DNA of 64,000 nt from Salticus scenicus (lineage: Eukaryota; Arthropoda; Arachnida; Araneae; Salticidae): NCBI GenBank assembly GCA_963930645.1, contig OZ005656.1, positions 276,474,095-276,538,094 of the forward strand, written 5' to 3'. Positions 45,010 through 57,449 of the stretch are shown here, one piece after another. Position 1 is the stretch's first letter; each line of letters starts with the position of its first letter. The notes beneath the pieces were generated by a model that worked only from the letters and a program-made list of their open reading frames with translations, did not search any database and was not told the origin of the DNA. The translations under genes were made by a program, and so were the position numbers.

Positions 45010-46049
45010 AGGTTTTATTTAACGCTACAGAACTTTGAGCCCTTAGATCATAATGATAAAGAATTCTTCGTTGTGTCCCTGTAAAAATCTATAAATTCTG
45101 ACAAACTTAAACAAATTTTCACATTTTACCCACAATTTTGTCAAAGTCCCACTTTTTTTTTTTTTTAATTATTGTTTTGCTGAGTGAATTTGTATAGGAA
45201 AATGTAGAAGAAAGTCTCGTGGTGGCCACAATTCACCAAAATGCTTATAGTTAGTGCAACAGTGATTTATAATATTCATACAAATTTTCAGCTCAATTGA
45301 ATAAGGCGTTTAGATGCTATTGCACTTTTAAAAATTTGGTCTCATAGGCCATAATGATAAAGAATTTTTCTTTGTGTCCCTGTAAAAAAACTGTAAGTGC
45401 TAGATTCACCAAAATCTATACAGTTGGTTCAAATGTGACCTATAACATGTGTACGAATTCTTTGCTCAGATTAATAAGGCGTTTAGACGCTATCACACTT
45501 TTAAGAATTTGGCAAAGAATTTTTCTTTGTGTCCCTGTAAAAAAACTATAAGTGCTAGATTCTCCAAAATCTATATAGATTGAGTATCTGTGAACTATAA
45601 TATGTGTATAAAGTTTTTGCTCAATTGAATAAGGCCTTTAGATGCTATCGCACTTTTAAGATTTTGGTCCCTTGGCCATAATGATAAAGAATTTTTCTTT
45701 GTGTCCCTGTAAAAAAACTATAAGTGCTAGATTCACCAAAATCTATAGGGTTCGTACTATGGTGACTTACAATATACGTACCAACTTTCAGCTTATTTGA
45801 ACAAAGCGTTTAGACGCTAGCGTGTTCACTCACAGACATACACACATACATACACACATACATACACACATACATACACACATACATACACACACACACA
45901 CACATACATACACACACACATACATACATCATCGTAAAAATAGTGAAAACGGACTCGTTGGACCTCGAAACGTATAGAAACATCAAAATCTCGAATTCGG
46001 ATTTTTGACATGATTACAATACTTTCCTCACTATAGTGTTCGGAAAGTA
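45010..46049 (+). repeat. Stem-loop-tailed dispersed family, copy e, with internal tandem units
   Basis: Four imperfect units carry TAATGATAAAGAATT, TTGTGTCCCTGTAAAAAAAC, GCTAGATTCACCAAAATCTA and AAGGCGTTTAGACGCTA-like blocks. They start near 45050, 45350, 45512 and 45680. Then come CACACATACATA repeats (about 45836-45928) and the tail with GGACCTCGAAACGTATAGAA. It ends in a stem of TACTTTCC (46020-46027) with GGAAAGTA (46042-46049) around the palindrome CACTATAGTG. The 65-codon frame at 45354 translates the units. Confidence 0.75.
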
Positions 46050-46564
46050 ATAAATAAGTATATTTAGTCGTTCCATATTTATTATCTTGATAGAATTATC
46101 AAATATGAAAATATTTTAAAAAACATTATTAAAATAGTCCTTTTTTTTTAAATTGTCAATGTGCAATGTTAAATTGGTACAAACATAAATATTATAAATA
46201 CACTTTTTATACTTTGGACATTGAAATGTCAGCAACCGAAAACTTTTGAGCTTTGCTTTTGAAATTAAGACGAGTCTTCTAGGCGTACGTGACACTTAAA
46301 GCTTTTACCACAATTTTCAAGTGCATCTGAATATCAGTAGAAAGTGCAAAGTCGGTCACTATAAAAGAAATATAAAAACTTTTGATTAAAACTAATAATA
46401 GAGATTTGATGAAAGGTATTTGAAATAAGAAAGTTTCTGTTACCTATGTATCATATTGTGCGTATATAACTTTAACAGAAAGGACAGCTTCAAGTTCTCG
46501 ACAAAAAGTTTGATGTTCTTTTTCTGTTCATCACACATAATAGTTAATTCTATGATACATATAC

Positions 46565-46602
<38 letters not shown>

Positions 46603-46929
46603 TGCATTTTATGATTAATTTCATATTTCCTTCATTTTTAATTTCAATTCTATTCATTTTTTGTTGAAAGGTATTTTTTTTTTCATTGCAGTGTAGGCCA
46701 CATTAATATTATTAGCTTAAAATAAATTACGGTGGATTGAAATCTTGATTTTTTTTTCTGTTCACTGCAGAGATGGTGGACTCCAATAAAATATTTCTGT
46801 AGTTTTAGCGTCGTTTTTAAACAAATACGGATCAAGCTATTTATATCCTATCAAAATTATTGATATTCATTTTTTTTTCTTTTTTTTCTTTTTTTTTTTT
46901 TAGTTATTTAAATATTTAAGAAACAGATT

Positions 46930-47690
46930 TCATTGCCGACGCTCTCCTCTGTGTCCTTGCGGGGAGGAGGGAACTCCTAATCACTATTATTACTACTGTA
47001 GTTTAACTTCTGCCTTCCACTTAAAAAATCACGCTCCCAGGCCAGCCGTTTAATATCCTCAATAGAAAAAGCCTGCTTTCTAAACTAAATAGTATATTTG
47101 AATTTCTTATGTGTATGACTAATCTCGCTGATTAATCTCACATCTGCTTGCTCTATATGTCATCGAATCTTCACAAAATCATCTTTTCACCAATCTTGTG
47201 CTGTGGGACATTTCAACACAATATAAAATATCGCCATCAACAACTGCAGCCTATTTTATTTTTTCTCAAAATCAACATAAAAGAACCTCCCAGTTAATTG
47301 ACCCCAGCTTAATACTTATTATGGTGCCACTTGTCGCGTGGGGCACAGCCCCTGCTTAAATGAATAACAACGTTGCCCATTCTCGAGAAGGGTTTTATAA
47401 AGACTTTTACAGCACAAAAATTTATAAAGACTTTCCCAGCACCAATTTTTTCTCATGAACTCTCAACAATAAATTGCTACCAAATATCTTTAAGCCACTT
47501 CTCACTTTATCTACCAGCATAGAGCATGCCGCTCCTTGTCGCGCGGGAGACCTGTTCTAGTGGCCTTTGTATTTTTTTCTCTTTTTTTAGAGTTTAAATA
47601 AACTCCGGAAGAGGGGACTAGCATAGCTGGAATCGCCCGGCACTACTCTTAGATCGGTGAGCATCACCTCTTCCCTGGTAATATTTAACA
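46930..47690. other. Less AT-rich segment, probable old retroelement piece
   Basis: Base composition is clearly more balanced than the flanks. CACTTGTCGCGTGGGG and CTCCTTGTCGCGCGGG form a dispersed pair about 200 bp apart. TTTATAAAGACTTTTACAGC and TTTATAAAGACTTTCCCAGC are a direct pair near 47390-47440. No frame is open on either strand. A non-LTR retrotransposon origin is a guess. Confidence 0.25.
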
Positions 47691-47769
47691 AAAGTAATGA
47701 TTAGCCATTATTCACCTCAATAAAAAAAAAAAAAAAAAAAAAAAAGTTGATGTTTTTAAAATTTTATGT

Positions 47770-48310
47770 GATTTTTTGCTTTCTCTTACCCATAGGGTCG
47801 AAAAAGAATTGTTTTAGGGTCAAACTTTCGAACGCGAGTTTTTGTTCTATTTACATGTTCTGAGGTCCCCTGAATACTAAAATCATGTTTATAGCGAATG
47901 GTCTGTGTGTCTGTCTGTTATCAGCATATCTCAGTAACAAACAGTGGCAGAGATTCCAAACTCGGTATTCTAAATGTGTATCATATAGGGATGCTACAGT
48001 AAGCTTTTCGTTGAGATGAAGCAAATGGTTCGTGTACATGGACACTCAAAAGTATTCAAATACATTACGTCTATGGGGGGAAATTGCAGATAAGTAGAGT
48101 TTAACATCTATACAATGCACTAAACCAAATGAAACGAATATATATATTTTGTAATATAGATAGTCAACTGGGAAAAAAAAATTGTGTATGTAGGAGTCTC
48201 GCCTCGCCCCCTGAAGGGAAGTCCCCCCCTCGAGGGGAGTAAATTTTCGTAATGGGTATCTTTCAAAAGAACTCGACAATACCTTTAAAACGAATGGTTG
48301 AACCACTGAT
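47770..48310 (-). repeat. Stem-loop-tailed dispersed family, copy h
   Basis: Inverse copy. The terminal hairpin is imperfect (ACCC-ATA-GGGT core at 47788-47798). Next come a GTTCTATTTACATGTTCTGA block and GGTCTGTGTGTCTGTCTGTT, then a body matching copy d. The distal part, TTTCAAAAGAACTCGACAAT followed by CCTTTAAAACGAATGG, matches copy c. CCCCTCGAGGGG near 48228 is a 12-bp palindrome. Confidence 0.65.
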
Positions 48311-48615
48311 CTGCTCTAATTTTAAACAAAGTTATCTATTTTTTTACTTTTAATGAAAAAAAAAAACTTAGGAAAAAAAAATCGTTTTTATTTATTTATT
48401 TATTTATTTAATATTGAGAATAAAATGGACTTTTTTTTTTTTTTTGATATTTAGTGTTATACTACTTCTCTAATATGGAAATCCGCTGCATTATCATGAA
48501 AGATAATTTTGTAAAGTAATAATTTTAATAAATTATTTTTTATAAACATAAATATTTTTTAATAAGCGAATTAAATTCTATACAAATGTAGGTGCATTAA
48601 AGAAACGAGGGGGGC

Positions 48616-48637
48616 GAGGGGGGCGGTAGCCCCCCTC
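48616..48637. repeat. Perfect GC hairpin, 9-bp stem
   Basis: GAGGGGGGC (48616-48624) pairs with GCCCCCCTC (48629-48637) around GGTA. It stands in otherwise AT-rich DNA, next to GAGGGGGGCGA just upstream. Confidence 0.9.
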
Positions 48638-48978
48638 ACACAGAACTAAGTATCATATAAAACTCCTCTGAAGCCTAATTTAAATTGTTTAACATAGGTT
48701 TACAATGTTATCTTACCTCTTAATCTCCAAACTGTATTTATATTATTAAATTTCAGGGTTAGAGATAGTCTTGTGATTGACACACCAGATTATTTATGAA
48801 GTATTTATTATTTATCTAAATTGTTCATTTTCTTTTTGTATAGTAAAATATTTAATATACGGAAAATTATACTTTTTGAATATTAAAAAGGAAAATTAGG
48901 GAAAAAAAACTATTTCTTTATTATTATTATTATTATTGTTGTTTTGCTCAATCTGACCTACTTTATGTATCGAATTTT

Positions 48979-49038
48979 GTTCAGGTCGTCGCACCGTAAA
49001 GAAAAGTATGATAAAGGCACCCAGTCACGCATTGCATA
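48979..49038 (+). repeat. Short dispersed block, related to 52226-52275
   Basis: CAGGTCG-CG-CACCGT followed by AAAAGT-TGATAA and CAGTCACGCAT occurs here and again at 52226-52275 with the same order and spacing. The element it belongs to is unknown. Confidence 0.4.
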
Positions 49039-49158
49039 GGGTAATCCTTTCAAAGAATGTGAAAGCCGCCTCATAACGGATATTAATGATTTATGTTTCC
49101 ATGATCTGGAAATTGAGCTGCAGTTTCTTTTTTTTTTCCTTCTTTTTTTTAAGAACCA

Positions 49159-49191
<33 letters not shown>

Positions 49192-49945
49192 TTTCAAGAG
49201 TAAAAATATTATGGCATCTAATAAATCTCCATAATGATTTATTATATTTTCTAGAAGCAAGATCCGGTTTAATTTTTTACACTAATATAGTTGAATTATT
49301 AACTTAAAGAAATGTTTAAGATAAATCTTTTTATCTGTAACTGTAGCTTAATGACTTTGATCTAATGTTTGCTTCTTAAGACTACTTGAAATAGTAGAAA
49401 AACGTTCCCTTGCAAATATTGAGCAATATATTGACATACCTTACATGCTTGTCATTTTAACTTAGATTTGTACAGTTTAATTCAAAAATAGTATTTATTT
49501 AATCTCTTTAAAAGTCACAAAAACAGATTTCTTAATTAAGAATTGTTATTTGTGGCAAAGCAGATGGTGCCTTCTCTACATGGTTACTTATTATTGTCAT
49601 TATTTTCTTCGGTAGTTGTCTAAATTCGAGAAAAAAATAAATAAAATATTAAGGTATTAATTCATTACCCAATATGTTACCTCATTTGTAGTAAAATGTA
49701 AATAATTAAGATTAAAGTTTCTGTGTATTTAAATATCCTTGTCAGCATCTTTATTTACATGACGATGTATATCTTATAAAACTTAAATTTATTTACTTCT
49801 CAGTTCGACCGATAGAAATTCTTATTATGAGCATTTCAATAACAATAAATACAGTCTGTATCCATAAAAGATATCAAGAATTTAAAGAATAAATTATATT
49901 TAATTTAATTTTTTTATTAAAATCATACAATCAACTGTGGAATAA

Positions 49946-50205
49946 AATCATATTTATTGAAATTTTATTTCTCCGACTGAGCGTTTCCTGCGGCTTATTT
50001 CTGTTGAGCTATCTACATGATAGACCAGAGATGTTTCTGCCTAAAGGTTGTCTGAGTGAGTAATGCTGACCGGGGTGTCGGCCTGGATAGCTCAATTGGT
50101 AGAGCCTTGACCTTATAAGTCCAAGATCCGGGGTTCGACTCTCGGTCCAGGCATTATTTTCACTCAGTCGGAAAAATAAAATTTCAATAAATATATTTAA
50201 TTCCG
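49946..50205 (+). mobile_element. tRNA-cored palindromic element, copy 2 (disrupted)
   Basis: The right arm (CACTCAGTCGGAAAAATAAA and onward) and the outer left arm (ATTTATTGAAATTTTATTTC with CCGACTGAG) match the element at 40035-40212. Between the left arm and the tRNA-like core, about 90 bp of different sequence (49982-50070) replaces the inner arm. The shared left flank AATCAACTGTGGAA is also present. Confidence 0.7.
50081..50153 (+). pseudogene. Mutated copy of the tRNA-Thr-like gene, anticodon TAT
   Basis: Differs from 40097-40169 by a few bases. The anticodon reads TAT (Ile) instead of TGT. The anticodon stem TTGAC/GTCCA has one mismatch, and the T stem has CTCGG instead of CCCGG. Box A and box B remain intact and TTTT follows at 50157-50160. 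The antisense 82-codon frame at 50009-50257 is a translation of this tRNA-like sequence. Confidence 0.65.
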
Positions 50206-51099
50206 TTGACCTATAAATAAAATATAAGTAAAATATACTTCTGTTGCCAAATGACAAAAAACGAAAGAAATCTAGAATAAAATAAAAAATTCTTCCCCTA
50301 TATGACTTTATTATTCAGGTTTTAAAAAATAAATAGGGTAAAGTAAATTCAGAAAACAAGATATATCACGAACTATTATAATGATTTTTTTTTTTTTTTT
50401 TATTACATGCGCAAATTTAACAACATTCCTCTATAGCAATTTTAAATACAAATATTAAGTGCATAAAAGGAAATGTATATATAAATAAAGGCATTTTTGT
50501 ATGCCTACTTAACATCATAAAGTTTTATTTTTCATCAACGCACATTAACTATAACGTTCGAACGGATAGCACTTTTAAGTCTCTCCTTCTATTAAAAACA
50601 GACTAGAAATGTACGGCAAAATTTACGTGTTAATACGATTTGCGTATTAACGTGTAGATTATAAAAAAGAAGAAAAAATCCAAATTTAATAGTGCTTTTC
50701 TATTTTTAGTGCATATTCTACTATAATTTAACAATAAGTAAAATAAATAAGTAAATAAATAAGTAAACAATAATAAGATAAATAACTATTTCTCAATATT
50801 TGTGAGCCTGAAAAAATATACTGTCTAAGTTGAACATAAACAAACAAAATGGACATATCTTAAAGAATAATTTTACTTATTTAAACATTGCAATGCCACA
50901 AAGACAAAAAAAAGTATGTTGTGGCCACCACAAGGCTTTCTTCAATATTTTTCTATACGAATTCCCTAAGTGCAAATAATTTATTAAAACTATTATTTAT
51001 TAAAATTATCTAACATGATAAATGCAAATGATTTTCACGTAAGAGAAAACGAGCATTAAATATCCAAAGAAATACAGTTTTATTATCTTAAAAAAAGTC

Positions 51100-51915
51100 T
51101 TAAAAATTTGTTTTTATAATGGTTATCTCGCATATCAAGTTTCGTACGTTTATCTGCCATGGAAGTTGAGATATAGCCTTCCGGCTGTAAAGGAAATTTG
51201 CAGTATAGCTGCATTACCTATTGGTCTAAAAGCATCCAAATTGAATCAGCAAATTGTCTCATCAATGGCCTTCTCCCATATCATGTTTTGTTTGAAGATA
51301 CGCAATAGAAACTCAAGCATTGTCTTCCGTTAATTGCATAAATCGCTGTGTAGCAGCGCCACCTGGAAAGCATTTGATACCAAAAGATGAAAAGCACTAG
51401 TTTATTTCAAGGTACATATAAATTTATATGCAATTCTGTGCAGTAGTTTCTGAAATATATCCTTCCCTTAAAACGCGGAAATCGTTGTACAGCAGCGCCA
51501 CCTGTTGGCCGGTAAGCATTCAAATTAAATCAGTATAATATCTCATAATGGCGTTCTCGCATATCAAGTTTTGTTTGATTATTGCCATAGAACATAAGAT
51601 ATAGCCTTCCTTTAAATTGCTGAAATCACTGTATAGCAGCGTCACCTGTTGAACGATTGACACCGAAAATTGATAGGCACTAATTTAGGTTAAGATACAT
51701 CTACATATAAATTTATATACAATTCTGAGCAGTAGTTCCGGAGATACAGTCGCCACGAAATTTTTGTCACACACACACAGACAGACGGGCCATTTTCTAA
51801 AAATGGTCAAATCGTGTTCTAGACCTCTCAAAACGCGCAAATCTATCGAAAACCGGAAGTCGAAAATTTTTACGAATTCAACACTTTTTTCAATTGAATA
51901 TAGAAGAAAGTAATA
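51100..51915 (+). repeat. Stem-loop-tailed dispersed family, copy f, with internal tandem units
   Basis: Four imperfect units carry TCTCGCATATCAAGTTT, a GATATAGCCTTCC block and CAGCGCCACCTG (about 51118, 51270, 51440, 51550). Then follow CACACACACAGACAGACGG, TTTTCTAAAAATGGTCAAAT and CCTCTCAAAACGCGCAAATC. The copy ends in the stem ACTTTTTTC (51883-51891) with GAAGAAAGT (51903-51911), nine pairs with one G-T wobble. The 88-codon minus frame at 51685-51951 is its shadow. Confidence 0.75.
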
Positions 51916-52867
51916 ATAAATAACATTAACATAGGAGATAAAAATACTCATAAAATCTTGTAATTGGTCGATAAATATATTTCTAAATTATACGTATTTA
52001 AATATTTAAATTTCATATTCCTTCATAAATTGTATTAAACAAACGTAATAATTCTAGAATGGATATTTACAAGCAATTTCTTTCTTTCTTTTTTTTTTTT
52101 ATTCCCTTGAATGGTTGTCCTGGCTGAGCTATTTTATGGTTTTTAGCAGCTAAATGAAGTGTTCGTATTCAATTGAAACACCTTTATTTCTTTCAGTGAC
52201 TTTTTGACTAATCAAATTCATGCTCAGGTCGATGACACGGTGACAAAAGTGATAAGATATCTAGTCACGCATATGCTAAAAACTATTAAATAATTACATT
52301 ATAAAATAAAATGTAGGCAATTTTTCATAAAGCATTTCTTACTGGAGACGTCATTTCTTGCATTATTAAGAGAATTTCTTCTTATGCGTTTTCTTCGCAG
52401 AATAACTAATGTGAAATCTGATATATATATATTTTAATTTATATATATATATATATATATATTCTTTCTTATACATACTATGAAGGAAGTATTTTATACG
52501 CGAAAATTTCCAACATCTGGTTTTCCATGAAGTTACTCGTTTTATGATGTCCAGAACACAATTCTACACATTTGATTACACATATTCTACACATTTTATT
52601 TAATATGTAATTTATAATTGGAAGGATATTAGATAGCAAATTATTAAAAAAAAATGCTATGATTTTAATTATATATTATTTTTAAATAAAATTTGAATTT
52701 TTTTATTTAATAAGTTTATGGATTGAGCAATCATAATTAGAAATTATGACTTATTTTTATTTTATGTTAACATTAGCTCAAAATGTACGATTTAATAAAA
52801 ACAGCTGATGATTTTTTACTACAGTGTATTCATACTACAGTTTAAATCATCATTTCTTTTTTTTTAA

Positions 52868-53089
52868 CCCCTTAACGCGCGCTGTCCTCGCTGCGAGGAC
52901 GCAAAATTTAAGATCCAGCTGAAAAACTTCATCCCGGAAAAATTTTAGCAAAAATTTATGTTTATAACATAGCAGAAAAGGCCGGTTTTTTTAACCTTAA
53001 AATTTAAAATTTCTTTTAGTTTAATCTAGTTCATGCATTCCGGTGGCAGTATAATTTAAATGGTCCGAATTGTCTTGCGCCGCAAAGGG
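52868..53089. mobile_element. piggyBac-type MITE
   Basis: TTAA flanks both sides (52864-52867 and 53090-53093). The left end CCCCTTAACGCGCGCTGTCC and inverted right end CCCTTTGCGGCGCAAGAC have the CCCTTT-GCG form typical of piggyBac-like elements. Just inside the left end is the hairpin GTCCTCGC-T-GCGAGGAC. Length 222 bp, non-coding. Confidence 0.8.
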
Positions 53090-53093
53090 TTAA

Positions 53094-53886
53094 TAGATAT
53101 ATTTTTCTTAATTTACATCAGTTTTCTATGATTAAATAAGTGTAAAATGTATATAAAAAATACCAGTGTCTAAAATACTGAACGGTTGGCGGCTATGTCA
53201 TACACTGTATAGGAATAACCAAAACAAACTATTTTCAGATTTCTCTTAAAAAGTACAGTAAAAAATGTAATTTCTTTGAATTTCCTTCTGTCATAATTAA
53301 AATCAGTAAATATTATCATGTATCATCACAGAGGTGAAACACACTCAAGTTAATAAAAAGGTGCTAAAAATCCGTAGATTTGTAAAATTTATTTTATTTT
53401 ATTTTATTTATTTATTTTACACTTGTCATGTCTGTCATGCATTTATTTATTTATTATATTTATTTACTGAATTTTTAGAACTTTTTATAAATCACATGTA
53501 AGATGAAATCTCTGTCTGTGTAATTTAAAATTTTTGAACTTCGGATGTGTCCAAATTTAGAGCAATGGAATTGAAAAAAGATAAGTCTCTAAAAATAAGT
53601 GCGTGTTTTCTGGGACTGCCTTGCCATATTTTTGCTTTATTACTTGATGTTAATTTTTCTTGGATGAAAAGTTTTGTATTATTTATATAATGCCGCTATA
53701 TCGGCACATCAAAATTTCTTAAGATAAAGTAATATTTAGTATTTAAAACTGAACAAGAAAAGCTTCTTGGTGTCATGTCTGTCACAAATGAGATTATTCT
53801 TAATCTTCTTTCAAAAATAATTAAAATAAGCAGCGTTTACTCAAAAAACGTGTTTAGATAATTAATGTAAATAAAAACGACTTTTG

Positions 53887-53921
<35 letters not shown>

Positions 53922-54710
53922 GGAATTGATACAAGAACCATTATGAATCCCAATAATTTATTCCTTTGAAGTCATTAATATGCACTATTTTTAATTAAAA
54001 TTTTAAATTAACTTTCTCGGAGAAAAGTGCCTTTTATGAGATATCCCTTCATTTCATCTTGGTATTCTCGATCGTTAATGGAAAAGAGCCGAAAGAGCAT
54101 CTGGCTCAATTCTCACAATTTGTTATTTCACTGATGGTGGGGCGGTAAAGAAACACTCCCGCTTTCTTTTCCTTATCTAAACACATATTTGCTTTTGTTT
54201 TTATCATCGATTCGGAAAATATTCAGGCATATAATAAGGGATATTTCTTTTTTAATGGTAAAGAGATTACGCTTTAAACCTCATAAAGAAGGTTGAGGGT
54301 GAATTTTATTTTATCCTGTAAAAAGTGTATCTATTTTAATTTTCGTCTTTTGAATTTGTTTAAAAATTGTAAAATTATCTATATATGGTTTTAATAGTTT
54401 ATTATTATTTTTATTAAAGTTACAAAATATTTAGATTTTTAAACGCTTTCAACATTTTTTGAACTAAATATTACATTTTATGTATAGTATGTTTATCATT
54501 ATTAGAGTAGGATTATTTATCATAATATATATTTAAATTATTTTCTTAAAATCATTGATTATGTAATGTTAAAAAGTATCCAAGTTTGCTGGCATTTTTA
54601 CTGTTTTACATTATTATTCATTTTGCATACCTTATATTTTATTGCATTTTCTTCCGCATATAATGTTTATCCAAAATATTTTTTTCGTTTTTCATTTTAC
54701 ACGTTAGATT
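53094..54710. other. AT-rich stretch without recognised features
   Basis: (TTTA)n-like tracts around 53390-53465 and a ~29-nt A run at 53887-53915 are the only structure. A slightly less AT-rich patch at 54050-54175 is unassigned. Confidence 0.5.
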
Positions 54711-54714
54711 TTGA

Positions 54715-54722
54715 TATACACA

Positions 54723-54791
<69 letters not shown>
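54715..54791. repeat. Compound (CA)n(TA)n microsatellite
   Basis: About 45 nt of CA repeat followed by about 32 nt of TA repeat. The 108-codon frame 54566-54892 reads through it. Confidence 0.95.
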
Positions 54792-54794
<3 letters not shown>

Positions 54795-54956
54795 TGAAAT
54801 TTACCGAAATAAGTGAATCGGTACCGCGGTCATTTTACAGAAACATGGATTTTTCTAATTTTGGTCTTTTTCAGTCTGTTCATATTTGGTAATTTCGACT
54901 ATTTCGATCCTTTTCCATCTTTTATGTTTTGATAATTTTCTGTAGGGTTTAATGTA

Positions 54957-55008
54957 AATAAATAAATAAATAAATATATTTAATAATAATAATAATAATA
55001 ATAATAAT
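54957..55008. repeat. (AAAT)n and (AAT)n tract
   Basis: Short tetranucleotide run followed by (AAT)n up to 55008. No other signal is nearby. Confidence 0.9.
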
Positions 55009-55019
55009 ATCTCTGTGTT

Positions 55020-55654
55020 TATCCTATGAGAGGACGGAATCATAATGTCCTTTATCCTGTTCTTTATTACAATCTACTGAAATATAGATATTTTTAGATA
55101 AGAGGAAAAATATGATAATGTGTTTGAAGATGAAAATTATAGTTAATATATACAAATTTCACTATTAAAATAAATTGCTTTTTTTTTCTAATTATATAGT
55201 TAAATTGCAAGTATATCTTAGAAAAAACACTAATTTAATGAATGGATCTAACCGGACTCGACGGTCAGTAATCGGTATTTAATCGAGTGGTTACATTACA
55301 GCACGTTATGTTTGCTAATCTATGACTAACGCATGACGTGTAAATGCGTTTTGAACGCCGAACTGGTTAAAAACTGCCATCATAGATTGTGATAATTTCT
55401 GAAATATTCTTAAGAAACTCTGATTATCTCGCATATTGGAAAACCTGTGTTGCTGTTTTAACTGTACGTTGATTTCGACGTACTAAAATAAAGGTTATTC
55501 GGACAAGAAATTAAAATTAAAATTGTGCTTTTGCAGATAACCTTATAAATATTACTCGTAGGGTTTACACTAAAAGTGAAAATTTAGTGGTCTAAAAAAA
55601 TGAACACGTAGATTATAATTTATTTTTTCGAAAATATAAAATGACTGACAAAGA

Positions 55655-55689
<35 letters not shown>

Positions 55690-56460
55690 TTATTTTTATT
55701 GCGTATACCATTAGATGAAACATTTACGGATCTTTAGATAAATGTTGTGCATGTATTAACACTAATTCCAGCAAATATATGAAAGTAAAATTCAGTAAAA
55801 CTAAAACACAGAAATTTTTCACGTTTTCTGCAATTCGCCGAAAAACTGTTGGAAAAAGAAAGAAGTGATTGAACATTTAGGAATTTTTGAGGTAAATCAA
55901 TTTGAAAGTTCCATCAAAAAATACAATCAAAATATATAATAAAAATCTAAAATTAAAACTCGCGTTAAATCTAATACTAATGCTAAATACTAATATTCTG
56001 ATACTGATACTATTAGAAACCTATTACTAAAAATCCGGACAGATACAAAGACAAACTTTCAGCTTTACATTTTAATGTAAAAAGTCATTGCATGTATATA
56101 TCATATATGTCCTCCCAAATCACTTGCTGATTTCAAGCAAACTTGACACAATTACTGCGTATGCTCATAGTTGAAGTACTGTGAATGTTTCAATTTTCTA
56201 ACACATGTGCAATGGAAGGGATGAGGAACATTTTAAAATTTTTGCATGATTTCTTCAATATTATTGTAGTTGGAAACATTAAATTTGATATGTAGGTTAC
56301 TTCTAATGTACAAATATTCTTTCTAAGTGGAGAGTGAATAAAATTTAGAAATTAAAAAGAGGTGAAATGATTAAAAAAACGCTCTAAAACTACGCTTAAA
56401 TTTAAAATTTTTACTGTGAATCCGTAACGATTAATTTAGACGACAAATAATAATGACTTT
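55020..56460. other. AT-rich stretch without recognised features
   Basis: An A run of about 27 nt at 55660-55686 is the only simple repeat of note. No inverted ends or open frame were found. Confidence 0.5.
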
Positions 56461-56470
56461 GTGTTTCTAT

Positions 56471-56472
56471 AA

Positions 56473-56525
<53 letters not shown>
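56471..56525. repeat. (TA)n microsatellite
   Basis: About 55 nt of TA repeat with one TG interruption. Confidence 0.95.
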
Positions 56526-56526
<1 letters not shown>

Positions 56527-56879
56527 CGTGTTAGAATGACGTCACTTTCGAAAAATATCCTCCAAATTATGTACTATAGTCTTTGAAAATGACGTCATTT
56601 AAAAAAAAATATTCGATAGAAAAAGTGCATTTTAATAGAGAAAACTGCTACTCTTTACTGTGGTTGTGTCGGGATTTTTTTTTACTAGCGATAAAAAAAA
56701 AAATAAATAAATAAAGTAAGAAATAGTAATATTAACTCCAAATTGTAATACAACTATCATTTCTACTCGTTTTTCTCACGGGAAAAAATAAAAAAATAAA
56801 ATTTAAAATAAAACTAATTAATTTCACCTGTTGACCAGATATTGTTTATTCTGATTCCTGGAGAAATAAAGCTTTGCTC

Positions 56880-57440
56880 AAATCTATTGAAGAATTCTCT
56901 AGAAAGCACTACGGTTTTTACCATGTGAAGAACGGGTAGAAATGCTAGACCCCCCCCCCCAACTCTTATTCGTTTAAGTGTTATATTTCGGAAAATTTTT
57001 ATATTTTGCCTTAATTAAGGTCTAATAGGAGACATTTTTTTTCATGCTTCTACTGGAAACAACTGCGATTTTCCTCGTGCGAGTAACGACTAGAAATTCT
57101 AGACAACACCTTCACACCCTTATTAGTTAAATTTCGTAAAATTATAATCATGCGCTTTATGTAGGGCCTACGAAGAAGCATTTTGTTAAATTTTAAGTTT
57201 TATTGAAGATCAATTTTTCATGTGCAAAGAACGGGTAACTACTAAACTCCCTCTTTCCCTCCCATAAGGACTAGATTTCTGAAAATTCTTATCCTTTCCC
57301 TTAATTAGATAAGACATTTCCAAGATAAGACATTTAAGTAAACTTCAAGCTTCTAATGGAAACAACTGCAGCGACAGCGTGAAAAGGTTAAAAAACTTCG
57401 ACTTCCTTTTCAACCAATTAAAGTTTAAATTTCCTTAAAA
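56880..57440 (+). repeat. Diverged tandem repeat, four ~150-bp units
   Basis: The phrase GTG(AAG)AACGGGTAGA-like recurs at 56925, 57077, 57222 and 57379 (spacings 152, 145, 157). It is followed each time by a pyrimidine-rich stretch, TTCGGAAAATTTTTAT-like and GGAAACAACTGC-like blocks. The first unit holds a C11 run (56950-56960). Confidence 0.7.
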
Positions 57441-57449
57441 CCTTTTATA

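Noticed and set aside
49086..49307. 73- and 100-codon frames with poly-Lys/poly-Phe
   Set aside because: They read through an A homopolymer of about 30 nt; no family signature.
50009..50257. 82-codon minus-strand frame containing ESRTPDLGLIRS-like residues
   Set aside because: This is the antisense translation of the tRNA-like core at 50081-50153, a well-known false protein signature.
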